Of a stretch of DNA of 64,000 bases, positions 62,488 to 64,000 are shown in pieces. The notes under the pieces were generated by a model. It worked only from the letters and a program-made list of their open reading frames with translations, had not been told where the DNA came from and searched no databases. This DNA is from Cellulomonas sp. APG4 (GTDB lineage: Bacteria; Actinomycetota; Actinomycetes; Actinomycetales; Cellulomonadaceae). The translations under genes and the position numbers were made by a program. The stretch is taken from the NCBI RefSeq assembly GCF_009996735.1, contig NZ_JAACYI010000003.1:124001-188000 (forward strand). The letters run 5' to 3'. How positions within the stretch are numbered: position 1 is the stretch's first letter; the number at the start of each line of letters is the position of its first letter.

Positions 62488-63765
62488 TCAGGTGGTTCGT
62501 CCGAGGGACGGGCGCGCCAGGCGTGCGTGCCACTCGGCCGCGCTCACGTCCGTGAGCGAGGCGACCTGGTCCACGACCACGCGCAGCCGCGCCGCGTCGT
62601 CGGGCGCCTGCGCCCAGTCGGCCGCGAAGGGTGGCTCGAGGGCGTCCGGGCCGCGCGCCGTGAGCTCTGCGACGAGGTCCGCGACCAGCTCACGCTGACG
62701 TCGGTAGAGCGGCTCGGCCTCCCGCGGTGCCATGACGTAGGTCACCGCGAGGCCCTTGAGCACGAGGATCTCGGCGAGCGTCGACGACGGCACCACGAGC
62801 TCGGCCGCGTAGCGCGTGAGCGGCCCGGGCCCGTACCGCTCACGGGTCGCGTCGATCGCGGCACCGGCGAACCGTCCGATGAGCTGGCTCGTCATGTCCT
62901 TGAGCGCCGCGAGCGCGCGCCGCGACCCGTCGTGGCCCCGCACCCAGGGGTCCAGGCCCGGCAGCCGCTCCATCGCTGCCTCGAGCTCGCCGTCGGGCAC
63001 CGCACCGCCGTACCAGGCACGCACCTCCGCGAGCACGCGGGCGCGCTCGTCGCCGTGGTCGAGCACCGCGAGGTCGAGGCGGCCGCCCACCACCGCGTCC
63101 TCGACGTCGTGCACCGAGTAGGAGATGTCGTCGGCGAGGTCCATCACCTGCGCCTCGAGGCACCGCACGGCCGCGGGCGCCCCCGAACGCAGCCAGGTGA
63201 AGACGGCGACGTCGTCCGCGTAGACCCCGAACTTGGGCGAGATGCGCCCACCGTGGCGCGCCGGGGCCTCGTGCGCGGGCCACGGGTACTTGACCGACGC
63301 GTCGAGGCTCGCGCGGGTGAGGTTGAGGCCCACGCCGCGCCCGCCGGGGCCCGTGACCTTGGGCTCGAGACGCGTGAGCAGGCGCAGCGTCTGCGCGTTG
63401 CCCTCGAAGCCGCCGACGGCGGCGCTCACCTCGGCCAGGGCGCGCTCACCGTTGTGCCCGAACGGCGGGTGGCCGAGGTCGTGCGCGAGGCAGGCCGTGT
63501 CGACCACGTCGGGGTCGCAGCCCAGCGCCTTGCCGAGCTCGCGCCCCACCTGGGCGACCTCGAGCGTGTGCGTGAGCCGCGTGCGCACGAAGTCGTCGGT
63601 CGCCGGGCCCAGCACCTGGGTCTTGGCGCCCAGTCGGCGCAGCGCCGAGGAGTGCACGAGCCGAGCGCGGTCGCGCTCGAACGGCGTGCGCTGCTTGCTC
63701 TTGGGTGCCTCGTCGACCCAGCGTTCGCGATCGGCGTCGGTGTAGCCACCCTGGTCAGCGTGCAC
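62488..63765 (-). CDS. dgt: Deoxyguanosinetriphosphate triphosphohydrolase (HD superfamily)
   Basis: A 425-aa dNTP hydrolase starting with GTG at 63765. The HD-domain metal ligands are in RTRLTHTLEVAQVGRELG and CLAHDLGHPPFGHNGE; later MDLADDISYSVHDVEDAVVG supplies the last Asp. The short Dgt-like type is common in actinobacteria, often near dnaG; here 8.5 kb of MoxR/NAD genes separates the two. Confidence 0.94.
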   Translation of the reverse strand: MHADQGGYTDADRERWVDEAPKSKQRTPFERDRARLVHSSALRRLGAKTQVLGPATDDFVRTRLTHTLEVAQVGRELGKALGCDPDVVDTACLAHDLGHPPFGHNGERALAEVSAAVGGFEGNAQTLRLLTRLEPKVTGPGGRGVGLNLTRASLDASVKYPWPAHEAPARHGGRISPKFGVYADDVAVFTWLRSGAPAAVRCLEAQVMDLADDISYSVHDVEDAVVGGRLDLAVLDHGDERARVLAEVRAWYGGAVPDGELEAAMERLPGLDPWVRGHDGSRRALAALKDMTSQLIGRFAGAAIDATRERYGPGPLTRYAAELVVPSSTLAEILVLKGLAVTYVMAPREAEPLYRRQRELVADLVAELTARGPDALEPPFAADWAQAPDDAARLRVVVDQVASLTDVSAAEWHARLARPSLGRTT

Positions 63766-63843
63766 ACCCGCACCCTAGCCAGCGAGCCGGGGAGCACGCG
63801 GGACCTGGGGCCGCTGGCCGCACCCGAGCGCGGCCGCGCACCG

Positions 63844-64000
63844 CTACCGCAGGCGCCAGATGCCCACGGAAGGTCCCGTGCCGGGCACACGCAGCGCGCC
63901 GCCACGGCGCTCGACGTCCGGACCGTGGAGCGTGCTCACGTCGGCCGCGAGGTGACCCGGCAGGTCGACGCCGTCCCACGGGGCACGTGCGACCGCGACC
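63844..64000 (-). CDS. C-terminal fragment of an unrecognised gene (runs off the window)
   Basis: The frame is open from the right edge to a TAG at 63844-63846 and ends VARAPWDGVDLPGHLAADVS and VPGTGPSVGIWRLR. The closing GIWRL resembles the C-termini of some glycoside hydrolases, but 51 residues are too few for a call. Confidence 0.4.
   Translation of the reverse strand, partial: VAVARAPWDGVDLPGHLAADVSTLHGPDVERRGGALRVPGTGPSVGIWRLR

Overview
The window is chromosomal DNA of a high-GC actinobacterium, most likely a Cellulomonas-type member of the Micrococcales. The evidence is the gene content and order: a class A rnpB next to a histidine phosphatase/zinc-ribbon/Nif3 operon, aceE divergent from DUF3052 and an AhpE-type peroxiredoxin, fasR-fabD-fabH-acpP-fabF followed by DUF3145, aceA-aceB divergent from a RamB-type regulator, WhiB-like proteins, DUF1876 and a GTG-started dnaG. 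Frequent GTG starts, ATGA/GTGA start-stop overlaps and near-saturated GC at third codon positions fit this. No species can be named from the sequence alone.

Layout of the core. 1-29.6 kb is ordinary core genome: the end of a GAF-domain gene, a large secreted Ig-repeat wall protein with an LAxTG sortase motif, rnpB, yaaA, an operon for Nif3/zinc-ribbon/phosphatase proteins, a MOSC protein, NDH-2 and manganese catalase, tRNA-Val, peroxiredoxin/DUF3052, pyruvate dehydrogenase E1, the fatty-acid synthesis operon with its regulator, peptide deformylase, and the glyoxylate shunt with its regulator. Core genes resume at 51.3 kb with DUF1876 and dnaG, and end with dgt and the tail of an unrecognised gene.

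Two integrated elements occupy 29.7-51.2 kb, separated by one host gene. Element 1 (about 11.9 kb) is bounded by a 56-bp direct repeat of the 3' part of a CAT-anticodon tRNA. It carries a predicted excisionase, a ribbon-helix-helix regulator, a TOPRIM/AAA primase-helicase, an iteron-like repeat array, a small-terminase-like protein, a serine recombinase, a tyrosine integrase, and a cargo strip. The cargo is an RN-x3-H (HEPN-like) protein, a two-TM protein with a partner, an XRE-ImmA/IrrE plus DUF4411 PIN toxin-antitoxin pair, and a WhiB-like protein. Element 2 (about 8.8 kb) is bounded by a 30-bp repeat of the 3' end of tRNA-Asn. It carries an XRE regulator, small zinc-ribbon proteins, a P27-type small terminase, a RepA-like AAA helicase, a WhiB-like protein, an excisionase and a tyrosine integrase. 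Neither element encodes a large terminase, portal, capsid, or FtsK/TraB transfer protein. Both therefore look like phage satellites (PICI-like) rather than prophages or AICEs. Each has one visibly broken gene.

The second region of interest is 54.0-62.5 kb, between dnaG and dgt. Five start-stop-overlapping genes encode a MoxR-like AAA ATPase, an unknown 359-aa protein, an HExxH metallopeptidase fused to a von Willebrand A domain, an unknown 202-aa protein, and a phenylacetate-CoA-ligase-like adenylating enzyme. Directly upstream lie NadR-like and PnuC-like genes for NAD precursor use. Together they look like an uncharacterised ATPase/vWA/ligase system and are the best candidate here for undescribed chromosomal biology.
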